Origin: CAYGUI01 sp964353115
GTDB lineage: Bacteria > Pseudomonadota > Gammaproteobacteria > JAGOUU01
Assembly (NCBI GenBank): GCA_964353115.1
Contig: CAYGUI010000018.1
Location: 1 to 25,167 of the forward strand
Length of the DNA stretch: 25,167 nt
Reading direction: 5' to 3'
The translations under genes were made by a program, and so were the position numbers. Numbering within the stretch: the stretch's first letter is position 1; the number at the start of each line of letters is the position of its first letter. The notes beneath the pieces were generated by a model. That model did not search any database. It had not been told where the DNA came from and saw only the letters and a program-made list of their open reading frames with translations. Shown one piece after another: positions 14,018 through 20,754 of the stretch.

Positions 14018-14862
14018 AAATTAGTTATAGCACTGATTACTTCTTTTATCGACTTGATGCCCTTATTTTCATGACGATAAATTAAACTAATTTCATCTTT
14101 ATACTCAGCGGTATTCTTAATTTTTATTAAACAACTGTGTTTATCGCTGATAACCATACTTTCTGGAATAATCGCAATTCCACAACCAGACTCAGCTAAA
14201 CTTTTTATAAGTTGGTAGCTATCGGTGTTAATTATTCGAGAATATTTTATTGGACTATTATTTAGTTCTTTTATAATCCCATAACTTTGCGGCAAATTTT
14301 GGTTACAAAGCAAAATATTACTTGTATTATTAAGATCAACTAAATTTGGGTTGTACCATAAAGTTGTACAGTCATTAGCTATATTTTTAATAATTAAATC
14401 TAAATGCCGAATAGGATTAGTAACAATTCCAATATCAAGTGACATATCAATGATTTTTTCAGTGATAATTTTTGAGACATTAAGAGTTAAATTAATATTT
14501 AATTTTTGATAATTATTTACTAAATTATGTAAAGCTTGTGGCAAGAAACGTTGAGCTAAAACTTCCGGACATCCAAGACTAACAGTCCCATGAACTTCAT
14601 TATGAACTGATAAAACCTGACATTTTATTTTATCCCACTGATGCAGCAAATTTTTAGTGTGAGATAATAATTCTTCTCCGGCGCGAGTTAATTTTAGCCC
14701 TTCTTTTCTACGAATAAATAATTCAACACCTAAGTTTTTTTCTATCTTTTGAATCGCATAACTCAATGATGGCTGTGCAATTCCAAGCTGATTTGCTGCT
14801 TTAGTAAAATTTAATTCCTGGCAACTAATTGTAAAATATGATAAATCTGATGGTGATAACAT
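14005..14862 (-). CDS. LysR-family transcriptional regulator
   Basis: This 285-residue regulator has the LysR winged helix-turn-helix at the N-terminus: ANQLGIAQPSLSYAIQKIEK (22-41), then FIRRKEGLKLTRAGEELL. The periplasmic-binding-like effector domain follows from about residue 88, with SLGCPEVLAQRFLPQAL near its start and ESGCGIAIIPESMV late in the domain. It overlaps the downstream flavoprotein monooxygenase by 13 bp and is divergent, with a 12-bp gap, from an exported NTF2-like protein. LysR proteins commonly regulate the divergent gene and themselves, so both neighbours are likely targets. The inducer is unknown. The start ATG overlaps no Shine-Dalgarno of its own. Confidence 0.92.
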   Translation of the reverse strand: MLSPSDLSYFTISCQELNFTKAANQLGIAQPSLSYAIQKIEKNLGVELFIRRKEGLKLTRAGEELLSHTKNLLHQWDKIKCQVLSVHNEVHGTVSLGCPEVLAQRFLPQALHNLVNNYQKLNINLTLNVSKIITEKIIDMSLDIGIVTNPIRHLDLIIKNIANDCTTLWYNPNLVDLNNTSNILLCNQNLPQSYGIIKELNNSPIKYSRIINTDSYQLIKSLAESGCGIAIIPESMVISDKHSCLIKIKNTAEYKDEISLIYRHENKGIKSIKEVISAITNLWIT

Positions 14863-14874
14863 AAAGGAGTAAAT

Positions 14875-15312
14875 ATGAATAAAACTATAAAAATTATAAT
14901 ATCTTTTTTCTTACTTATTAACACCAGCTTTGCAAATTATAGTAAGAGATTAGATCAAATAAAAAATTATGCTACTGCACTACAAAATCATGATGCCATT
15001 AAAATAACTTCTTTATTTGCAAACAATGGCTATGTTGTTTCAACATCACAAGGAAAAATTGATGCACGTGAATTTTTCAATAACTTTTTACCTTTTGTTC
15101 TAGAAGGCAAAGTTGATGTTAAAAATTATTATGGCGAAATCAGTAACTCTAACGCGTTAGCTGCTAGTTTCGAATTAACACTAAAATTAATTAATGGCGA
15201 AGTTGTTCATGGTTTTTTTGTCGATGAATTTTTATTTCAAAAAAACAGCGATCTTTTAGAGGGTGTGATTATGTATGAGAATACGAAATATCCTCAGCAA
15301 AATGCTCTTTAA
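14875..15312 (+). CDS. Exported NTF2-like (SnoaL-type) small protein
   Basis: This 145-residue protein has a signal peptide (MNKTIKIIISFFLLINTSFA, cleavage after Ala20). The mature part has the NTF2/SnoaL pattern of an N-terminal helix (QIKNYATALQNHDAIKITSL), a loop with Phe-Ala-Asn-Asn-Gly, and then curved-sheet strands (GKVDVKNYYGEI, ALAASFELTLKLI, VVHGFFVDEFLFQ). Such proteins are isomerases, dehydratase-like enzymes or simple ligand binders; no catalytic residues can be assigned. A strong AAAGGAG (14863-14869) sits 5 nt upstream of the ATG and begins right at the start codon of the divergent LysR gene. The position suggests LysR control and a job linked to the monooxygenase. The 3' end overlaps the convergent gene by 44 bp. 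Confidence 0.75.
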   Translation: MNKTIKIIISFFLLINTSFANYSKRLDQIKNYATALQNHDAIKITSLFANNGYVVSTSQGKIDAREFFNNFLPFVLEGKVDVKNYYGEISNSNALAASFELTLKLINGEVVHGFFVDEFLFQKNSDLLEGVIMYENTKYPQQNAL

Positions 15313-15748
15313 ACCAACGATATAAAACTTTTTCGCCAAGATTATCGTATATATAAGAAAAATAGCGCTCTGTTTCTTCTAAAAAATTATCGGTATTTAA
15401 TTCAATATCATTTTGTAGCTCATCGCGCATATTTACTTGATGATGAATAAAGTTACCAAAATAATTAATACAAAAATCATGATAATCTTGTGTCATTAAA
15501 ATAAAATCATGCCACATTTCATCAATGATGCGCATTTCTTCATGCATTACTGCGGTAAAAGAAAATGCGGGATTTTCACTATCCCGCATTTTATCATTTC
15601 TTAACTTTTGACCTAACCACAAAAATTGCAGCATATCTTGAAATATCAAATCTGCTTCACAAGAGCGATTGGGATAGCGTATGCAAAAGCGCTTGATAAC
15701 GTTTTCATTTTTATACATCAATAATTCTTTGAGGTTAGGTAAATTCAT
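15269..15748 (-). CDS. GRDP-like (glycine-rich-domain-protein-related) protein
   Basis: With this start the protein has 159 residues. The core reads EEMRIIDEMWHDFILMTQDY (70-89) and then FCINYFGNFIHHQ, recalling the Asp-x-x-Trp-His...Tyr...Phe-Cys...His-His pattern of bacterial proteins related to plant GRDPs (DUF1399/GRDP-like). The assignment is from memory of that pattern. The His/Asp/Glu content hints at metal binding, but this is unproven. The frame is open to an earlier ATG (15787; 172 residues), which has no Shine-Dalgarno. The later ATG is preferred because it lies one base after the stop of a small upstream ORF (TAGTATG), which has a strong Shine-Dalgarno, and because family-like sequence begins there. 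The 3' end overlaps the SnoaL-type gene by 44 bp. Confidence 0.68.
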   Translation of the reverse strand: MNLPNLKELLMYKNENVIKRFCIRYPNRSCEADLIFQDMLQFLWLGQKLRNDKMRDSENPAFSFTAVMHEEMRIIDEMWHDFILMTQDYHDFCINYFGNFIHHQVNMRDELQNDIELNTDNFLEETERYFSYIYDNLGEKVLYRWFKEHFAEDISYSHT

Positions 15749-15749
15749 A

Positions 15750-15845
15750 CTATCCACACAAATCTGCCATACAGCATTTAATAGCATTTATAAGACCACG
15801 AGATTTTTTTGATTCAAGTAGCTGCTTAATCATTTTTTCCTTCAT
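15750..15845 (-). CDS. 31-residue small ORF, probable leader or small coupled protein
   Basis: ATG (15845..15843) is followed by 31 sense codons and TAG (15752..15750). A near-consensus GGAGG (15855..15851) sits 5 nt before the ATG, the best Shine-Dalgarno in this neighbourhood. The peptide begins MKEKMIKQLLESKKSRG and ends with a Cys-rich stretch INAIKCCMADLCG, so it has a basic amphipathic start and three Cys. Its stop is followed after one base by the ATG chosen for the GRDP-like gene, a classic arrangement for translational coupling. It could be a small protein or a regulatory upstream ORF. I recognise no family. Confidence 0.55.
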   Translation of the reverse strand: MKEKMIKQLLESKKSRGLINAIKCCMADLCG

Positions 15846-15850
15846 ATTTT

Positions 15851-15855
15851 CCTCC
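15851..15855 (-). promoter_or_regulatory. Shine-Dalgarno GGAGG of the 31-codon ORF
   Basis: GGAGG on the minus strand, 5 nt from the ATG at 15845. It decides that translation of this transcript begins at the small ORF and not at the downstream GRDP-like gene, which has no ribosome site of its own. Confidence 0.65.
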
Positions 15856-15954
15856 GTTAATTATTTGTTTTGGATAATTTAAGTGTAAGGAAAATAGTCG
15901 ATAGAGAAAAATATGTTTTTTATATGCTTGGCATAGATAGATTCTATAGCGCTA

Positions 15955-17475
15955 TTAATATTTATTAAATTCAAATCCTTGATCAAATATCTTGAGGCAA
16001 GCATTAACAACCTTTTTGTCTAATTTATTATTATCGGCCTCTTTAATAATTTCTTTTAAAGCAGTATCAATACCTCTAGCGCTTCTATATGGCCGACGAT
16101 TACTCATAGCCTCTACCGTATCAGCAACAGATACAACTCTGACAGCTAAAGAAATTTCATCGCCTTTTAGGCCATGCGGGTACCCACTACCATCTAATCT
16201 TTCATGATGATTCATAATAATTTCACCAATTATGGCTGGAAGTTTAATATTTTTAGAAATATCAAATCCTATTCTAGGGTGGACTTTAATTAACGCATAT
16301 TCTTCATCTAAAAGCTTACCGGGCTTAGATAATATAGCTAAAGGAATTGCTACTTTACCAATGTCATGAATTTTAGCCGCAATATCAATATTTTGAATTA
16401 ATGATGATTCTAATTTAAGATGATGTGCGATTGCTGTTGATAACTTAGCTACATTACGCTGATGTCCAACTGTATAAGGATCAGAAAATTCAGTGAGTAC
16501 TGTCATTGCAATAATAGACTGTTTGAAAATCTCATCCATCTTCTCAGAATACTCTTCTAATTTAACAACATATTCTTTTTTGGTCATATAACTTAAGAGC
16601 ATTTCTGTAACTATCATAGTAAATTGAATAATATTTTTATCCCATATCCTTTCTTCTTCAAACATCTCAAGCCCTAAAATGGCAGATAGTTTTTTATTTA
16701 CAATAATAGGAAATTGAATAATAGATTTAACATTTCTTTTCCTTAAGCAATTAAACTTAGGATCATCATATTCTTCTAATTTAAGATTGCTAATCTTTAT
16801 ATACGTATAATTTATAAGTTCTGATCTTGACCATGGGATTAAGTCTGTTAAATTTTTAAACTTTGCTCTTTTATCTGTTTTTTGCTTTAAAGCATTCCAT
16901 CTATGTAATTTAAATACTTCATTATCTTCTTTACCATACTCAATAAGATAACAACTATCAGTTTTAAAAAATTTTCCAATTATTTTTACCAAATTATCAA
17001 ATACAAAAGTGTCTTTTTTACTATCAATTAAAATACTTCCAACAGAAGTTATTAGTTTTTCCAGTTTTAATTCATGGCTTAAGAAAGTATTAGATCTTGA
17101 GAATTTACTAAAATTTTTTAATACAAGCACAAAATATTTTTTACCTCCTATTTTTTGTTGCTTAATTGTCGCTTCAAATGGCGTTTTTTTAGCATTTTTT
17201 CTATTAAGATCATGAGTAAAAATTATTGGTAGATCTATACTTGCTGGCTTTAAAAATTTTTGTAATTTTTCTAAGCTTAATGTACTATCAATATCTAGCA
17301 ACGTCATATTAGAAAGTTCAGATAATGAATACCCCAAAAATTTACTAGCAGCTTTATTAGCCATAGCAATTTCAGCTTTTTTATTTAATATAATAATAGA
17401 AACATCAATTTCGTAGATAGATTCATAAAATGAAACTTCTGAAGGGGCTAAGTTGAATATATTTTTATGTGGCAT
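15955..17475 (-). CDS. PAS-GAF-HD-GYP protein, probable c-di-GMP phosphodiesterase
   Basis: This 506-residue cytosolic signalling protein has three parts. A PAS domain (about 12-125) includes ANKAASKFLGYSLSELSNMT and FVLVLKNFSKFS. A GAF domain (about 135-300) includes SIIQFPIIVNKKLSAILGLE (251-270). An HD-GYP domain (about 315-500) follows. The catalytic HD pair is His370-Asp371 in KIHDIGKVAIP, the second metal region is HHERLDGSGYPHGLKGDEIS (423-442) and the late motif is VVSVADTVEAMSNRRPYR (447-464). The metal-binding residues and the GYP motif (431-433) are present, so c-di-GMP hydrolysis is likely. PAS and GAF would sense a ligand or redox state; no membrane span is visible. A TATAAT (17508..17503) lies upstream. 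It stands between the small-ORF unit and the ATP-grasp remnant and appears monocistronic. Confidence 0.92.
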   Translation of the reverse strand: MPHKNIFNLAPSEVSFYESIYEIDVSIIILNKKAEIAMANKAASKFLGYSLSELSNMTLLDIDSTLSLEKLQKFLKPASIDLPIIFTHDLNRKNAKKTPFEATIKQQKIGGKKYFVLVLKNFSKFSRSNTFLSHELKLEKLITSVGSILIDSKKDTFVFDNLVKIIGKFFKTDSCYLIEYGKEDNEVFKLHRWNALKQKTDKRAKFKNLTDLIPWSRSELINYTYIKISNLKLEEYDDPKFNCLRKRNVKSIIQFPIIVNKKLSAILGLEMFEEERIWDKNIIQFTMIVTEMLLSYMTKKEYVVKLEEYSEKMDEIFKQSIIAMTVLTEFSDPYTVGHQRNVAKLSTAIAHHLKLESSLIQNIDIAAKIHDIGKVAIPLAILSKPGKLLDEEYALIKVHPRIGFDISKNIKLPAIIGEIIMNHHERLDGSGYPHGLKGDEISLAVRVVSVADTVEAMSNRRPYRSARGIDTALKEIIKEADNNKLDKKVVNACLKIFDQGFEFNKY

Positions 17476-17502
17476 ATAAAATATTTTTTAGAGATATATA
17501 AC

Positions 17503-17508
17503 ATTATA
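17503..17508 (-). promoter_or_regulatory. -10 element upstream of the HD-GYP gene
   Basis: A perfect TATAAT on the minus strand, preceded by GGC. The predicted start near 17496 gives a leader of about 20 nt to the ATG at 17475. No good -35 and no Shine-Dalgarno were found. Confidence 0.4.
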
Positions 17509-17554
17509 GCCAACTTTTTTTTGAATACTAAATTACAACATATTTTAGAGTATA

Positions 17555-18349
17555 TTAAGCCAGATTTTCTATCAAATAAATAAAGCGATTAATTATAGTT
17601 TTATAAAGCTCATCACCTAAAATGCTATCTTCAACACCATTATCAATATTTGGATTGTCGTTAACTTCAATAAGCACAACGCGGCCTTCACGAGTTTCTT
17701 TGATATCAACACCGTAAAGTCCAGCACCGATTTTTTTAGTCGCTTTTAATGCTAAGTCCATTACTCTCTCAGGAACTTCCTCAAGAGGCAGACATTCATG
17801 CTCGCCATAAACATCTTTTTTGTTTTTTTGATCATGATTATATATTTGCCAGTGCCCTTTTGACATATAGTACTTTATTGCAAAAAGAGGCTGATTATTC
17901 AAAATCCCAATACGCCAATCAAAATCTGATTTCACAAATTCTTGCAATAAAATAAACTCTGATTTATCTAATAACTCTTTTGCTTTAATAACAAGATCTT
18001 CATAATCATTAGCTTTAACAACGCCACGTGAAAATGATCCATCCGGTATTTTTAACACTGCCGGATAAACAATATTTTTTGATATCGTTGATAATTTTTT
18101 CTTATCCAAAATAATAGTATTTGGCATTGGTATTTTACTTGCCGACATTAATTCATGTAAAAATACTTTATTGCAGCAAAGAATTATTGATTGGGTATCA
18201 TCTAAGCATGGAATATCTTCTTGCTCAGCTTTGCGTGCGAAAGTATAAGTATGATTGCCTATTGCTGTAGTTTCCCTGATAAAAACAGCATCAAACTCTA
18301 ATAAAGATGAAAGATCATTCTTCGTTATTATCTCAACAAACACGTTCAT
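17555..18349 (-). CDS. Truncated RimK-family ATP-grasp ligase (C-terminal part)
   Basis: About 264 residues match the C-terminal half of the long RimK-family ATP-grasp proteins (usually near 480 residues, with an N-terminal RLAN domain), which attach amino acids such as glutamate. The match begins at FDAVFIRETTAIGNHTYTFA and continues through CNKVFLHELM, the ATP-binding AVLKIPDGSFSRGVV, FDWRIGIL, GLYGVDIKE and the metal-binding VLIEVNDNPNIDNG. All ATP-grasp landmarks are intact, but the N-terminal domain of roughly 200 residues is missing. ATG at 18349 is used; a TTG 12 bp upstream is in the same frame. Upstream in the same frame, beyond one TAG codon, is the N-terminus of a GNAT protein. The gene is therefore a deletion product, either decaying or still making a stand-alone ATP-grasp domain. 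Confidence 0.75.
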   Translation of the reverse strand: MNVFVEIITKNDLSSLLEFDAVFIRETTAIGNHTYTFARKAEQEDIPCLDDTQSIILCCNKVFLHELMSASKIPMPNTIILDKKKLSTISKNIVYPAVLKIPDGSFSRGVVKANDYEDLVIKAKELLDKSEFILLQEFVKSDFDWRIGILNNQPLFAIKYYMSKGHWQIYNHDQKNKKDVYGEHECLPLEEVPERVMDLALKATKKIGAGLYGVDIKETREGRVVLIEVNDNPNIDNGVEDSILGDELYKTIINRFIYLIENLA

Positions 18350-18376
18350 TTTTTTTTCCAACTGAAATAAACTATG

Positions 18377-18496
18377 CTAATGCCGCTTTGTTAGCAGGTC
18401 ATATTTGTCTTCAGAAAAGCAAGCCTGCTCTATTTTTAACAGTGATTCGATATCATTTTTGCTAGCCGATCTTATAGTAAAATCATTTTTGTGCAT
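18377..18496 (-). pseudogene. N-terminal remnant of a GNAT acetyltransferase ending at an in-frame amber codon
   Basis: ATG (18496..18494) opens 39 codons ending in TAG (18379..18377). The peptide contains DFTIRSASKNDIESLLKIEQ followed by ACFSEDKYDLLTKRH, the first strand and first two helices of a GNAT domain (family pattern Ile-Arg-x-Ala-x-x-x-Asp...Leu...Glu-x-x-Cys-Phe). The acetyl-CoA loop and everything after it are absent. The frame is the same as the RimK-family remnant downstream, so a deletion joined the two and one TAG now separates them. GNAT genes commonly sit beside RLAN-RimK genes, which makes a deleted two-gene cassette the simplest reading. The ATG overlaps the end of the CbbR gene by 14 bp. 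Confidence 0.65.
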
Positions 18497-19367
18497 ATAA
18501 AAATTTAAAAAATTTCTCAACCAATGGAGCGAGTATTTTGCCCTTATTTCTTACAATATACCAGTTATGCTTCACAGGAAAACCAGAAATTTTAACTTCG
18601 CGCAACAGCTTATCGCGCAGCTCAATTTTGCAACTTGCGCGTGATAAAACAGCCAATCCAAAGCCAGCAATAACGCTTTGCTTTATCGCTTCATTGTCCC
18701 CTATCTCAACTATATCCCGTGGAGTAAATTCAAGATTTTTAAAAATTTTCTGATTTGCAAATAACGTCCCTGAGCCTTTTTCTCGATACAGCCATGAAAA
18801 ATCGGCCAGATCATGTACTGTTAGTTCTTTATGAGCTTTGATATTTAATGTGTTGGCTGATACAACAACTAGCTCATCTTCATATAATAATTTACTTTCA
18901 ATATTAAGATTATCAGGTGGATAACTCATAACAGTAAAATCATCAAGATTTTTTTCAAGCCTATCGATAACTTCCTGTCTATTCATGACCGAGAGCTTAA
19001 TATTTATATTGGGGTAAAGCTCGCGAAAACCGGCTAGCATTTTGGGCATAAAGTATTTAGCTGTAGATACTACTGCCACTTTCAAGGTCCCGGCTGTGAG
19101 GCCATTTAAGGCGCTAATTTTGTTTTTAGTGGCATCAAAAGCATTTTGAATGTCTGTATAAGAGCTATACAAAATTTTGCCATATTCGGTTAAATATAGC
19201 TTACGTGATATTACTTCGGTTATTTTACACCCATAATAATTTTCCAGTTGTTTCAATATATTAGACACTGCAGGCTGGGTCATATGAAGTTTTTGAGCAG
19301 CTTTTGAGACGCTACCAAGCTCTGAAACTGCTATAAAAACACGGATTTGATGTGAAGTAAGGTTCAT
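18483..19367 (-). CDS. CbbR-type LysR regulator divergent from dabBA
   Basis: This 294-residue regulator has a LysR helix-turn-helix (SKAAQKLHMTQPAVSNILKQ, 21-40) and an effector domain with CbbR hallmarks: KVAVVSTAKYFMPKMLAGF, NRQEVIDRLEKNLDDFTVMS, GDNEAIKQSVIAGFGLAVLS and the C-terminal GFPVKHNWYIVRNKGK. CbbR proteins control CO2-fixation and carbon-concentrating genes in response to metabolites such as RuBP, PEP or NADPH. It is separated by 82 bp from the divergent dabB-dabA pair, the usual LysR arrangement, so it is the likely regulator of the DAB pump. No cbb genes are in the window. The 3' end overlaps the GNAT remnant by 14 bp. Confidence 0.9.
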   Translation of the reverse strand: MNLTSHQIRVFIAVSELGSVSKAAQKLHMTQPAVSNILKQLENYYGCKITEVISRKLYLTEYGKILYSSYTDIQNAFDATKNKISALNGLTAGTLKVAVVSTAKYFMPKMLAGFRELYPNINIKLSVMNRQEVIDRLEKNLDDFTVMSYPPDNLNIESKLLYEDELVVVSANTLNIKAHKELTVHDLADFSWLYREKGSGTLFANQKIFKNLEFTPRDIVEIGDNEAIKQSVIAGFGLAVLSRASCKIELRDKLLREVKISGFPVKHNWYIVRNKGKILAPLVEKFFKFLYAQK

Positions 19368-19378
19368 AATTATATATA

Positions 19379-19409
19379 ATATTTTTCTGATATATTATTA
19401 AAGAAATAT
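19379..19409. promoter_or_regulatory. Candidate CbbR operator between cbbR-like gene and dabB
   Basis: ATATTTTTCT (19379-19388) and AGAAATAT (19402-19409) form an imperfect inverted repeat with 13 bases between the arms. It is placed between the two divergent genes and upstream of the dabB -10 element. LysR sites are AT-rich interrupted dyads, so this is a plausible operator, but the background is so AT-rich that chance cannot be excluded. Confidence 0.3.
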
Positions 19410-19422
19410 AAATTTGTAAACA

Positions 19423-19428
19423 TATAAT
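19423..19428 (+). promoter_or_regulatory. -10 element of the dabBA operon
   Basis: A perfect TATAAT is followed by about 21 nt to the dabB ATG at 19450. The leader inferred is about 15 nt and has no Shine-Dalgarno. There is no recognisable -35 at 16-18 bp, consistent with an activator-dependent promoter. Confidence 0.45.
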
Positions 19429-19449
19429 AAATAACTCATACTTACTCCC

Positions 19450-20754
19450 ATGAATATTTACCATATTTACTTATTTACATTAATAATTCAGCTAGTTACA
19501 GCGGTTATATCAAAGAAAAATTTTCGAGCTATATCGTATATAAATTTATTTGCCGTAATTACTACAATAGTAGGATTTTATACTAATAATCTTGAATTTA
19601 TTTCTAGCTTATTAATAACCTACACCGCTATTTTATTAAATATAATAATAAATTTTTCACGAAGCTATTTCTTCTATTCAGAAAACCAAAAAAATATATT
19701 CAAGTATATTTCACTTATACAAATTGCCGTATTTTTTATGATCTTAGGAAATAATATTATTTTCTTAGGCGCAGGGTCGGCCATAATTTCTTTTGCTTTA
19801 TATAAGCTTATTAATTTTGAATCTAATACTAATAATACCCAATCTATTAAAAATTATTTTATTTTAGCTGATTGCTTACTAATTACGTCTCTATTTACTA
19901 TGGGACTGCAAAGCAATTCTATATATATTGCCGATATATTAACAACGCAAGTTTCAACTTTTGCTTTATTTTTATTAGTAATATCATTATTTATTAAGTC
20001 AGGAATATTCCCATTTCATAAGTGGCTTATTGATAGTATAAAAGCCCCAACACCTGTTTCAGCCTTAATGCATGCTGGAATTATTAACCTTGGCGCATAT
20101 ATTGTCTATTTGTTTTATCCATTAATATTTTCTAATACAAGCTTACAATTTATTATTATTATTACAGCTCTTATCAGTAGTATTTTTGGACAAATATTTA
20201 TCATCAATCAAATAGATATTAAACGAAAATTAATATATTCAACTTGTGGACAGTTGGGATATATGTATTTACAAATAGCTATTGGCTTTGTCTCTGGCGC
20301 TATTTATCATTTAATTACTCATGGATTATTAAAATCTAATTTGTTTTTATCACAGGCTGAGCTTTATGATTCAGAGTTTCCAATTAATACCAACACCTTA
20401 CTATCAGACGCTATATTAATATTTTTATCTTTTTTAATTGGTTTAATTATTCATATAGAGCTACCAATAAATATATTAGCTGCATTTTTTATTGCGTTTA
20501 GTGGGCTAAATTTAATTTACGATATGAAGAGTCTTATTGGAATTATTGTAACTATTTTTATCACGGCACTATATTTATTTTTAATACATTATTTAAGTAC
20601 TAACATAAATTTACAACGAATAGATATTAATATTAATTTTCAATACGCGATTATTACATTATATTCCGTGTTTTATTTATCAAGCCGCAAAATTTCTGAA
20701 TGGCTATCCGTCAATACCCCTATTTTAAAAGTAAGATATCATTATGCAAAATAG
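19450..20754 (+). CDS. dabB: DabB, membrane subunit of the DAB inorganic-carbon pump
   Basis: This 434-residue polytopic membrane protein of the NuoL/MrpA-type proton-channel family has about 12 predicted helices. The conserved core is KSGIFPFHKWLIDSIKAPTP followed by VSALMHAGIINLGAYIVYL, with the Lys/His/Pro residues of the proton_antipo_M domain. In the DAB complex DabB conducts a cation to drive vectorial CO2 hydration by DabA. Two things argue against a respiratory subunit: the next gene, overlapping by 11 bp, is DabA, and no other Nuo or Mrp gene is nearby. The protein is shorter than the roughly 500 or more residues usual for DabB. It is divergent from a CbbR-type regulator. Confidence 0.9.
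   Translation: MNIYHIYLFTLIIQLVTAVISKKNFRAISYINLFAVITTIVGFYTNNLEFISSLLITYTAILLNIIINFSRSYFFYSENQKNIFKYISLIQIAVFFMILGNNIIFLGAGSAIISFALYKLINFESNTNNTQSIKNYFILADCLLITSLFTMGLQSNSIYIADILTTQVSTFALFLLVISLFIKSGIFPFHKWLIDSIKAPTPVSALMHAGIINLGAYIVYLFYPLIFSNTSLQFIIIITALISSIFGQIFIINQIDIKRKLIYSTCGQLGYMYLQIAIGFVSGAIYHLITHGLLKSNLFLSQAELYDSEFPINTNTLLSDAILIFLSFLIGLIIHIELPINILAAFFIAFSGLNLIYDMKSLIGIIVTIFITALYLFLIHYLSTNINLQRIDININFQYAIITLYSVFYLSSRKISEWLSVNTPILKVRYHYAK

Noticed and set aside
15930..15957. TAGCGCTA palindrome and a nearby TATGC/GCATA hairpin after the HD-GYP stop
   Set aside because: Short stems without a following T-run on the minus strand; not convincing as a terminator.
19450..20754. Reading the dabB product as a NuoM or MrpD respiratory or antiporter subunit
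   Set aside because: The overlapping downstream gene is a clear DabA with zinc ligands, and no other Nuo or Mrp genes are present.
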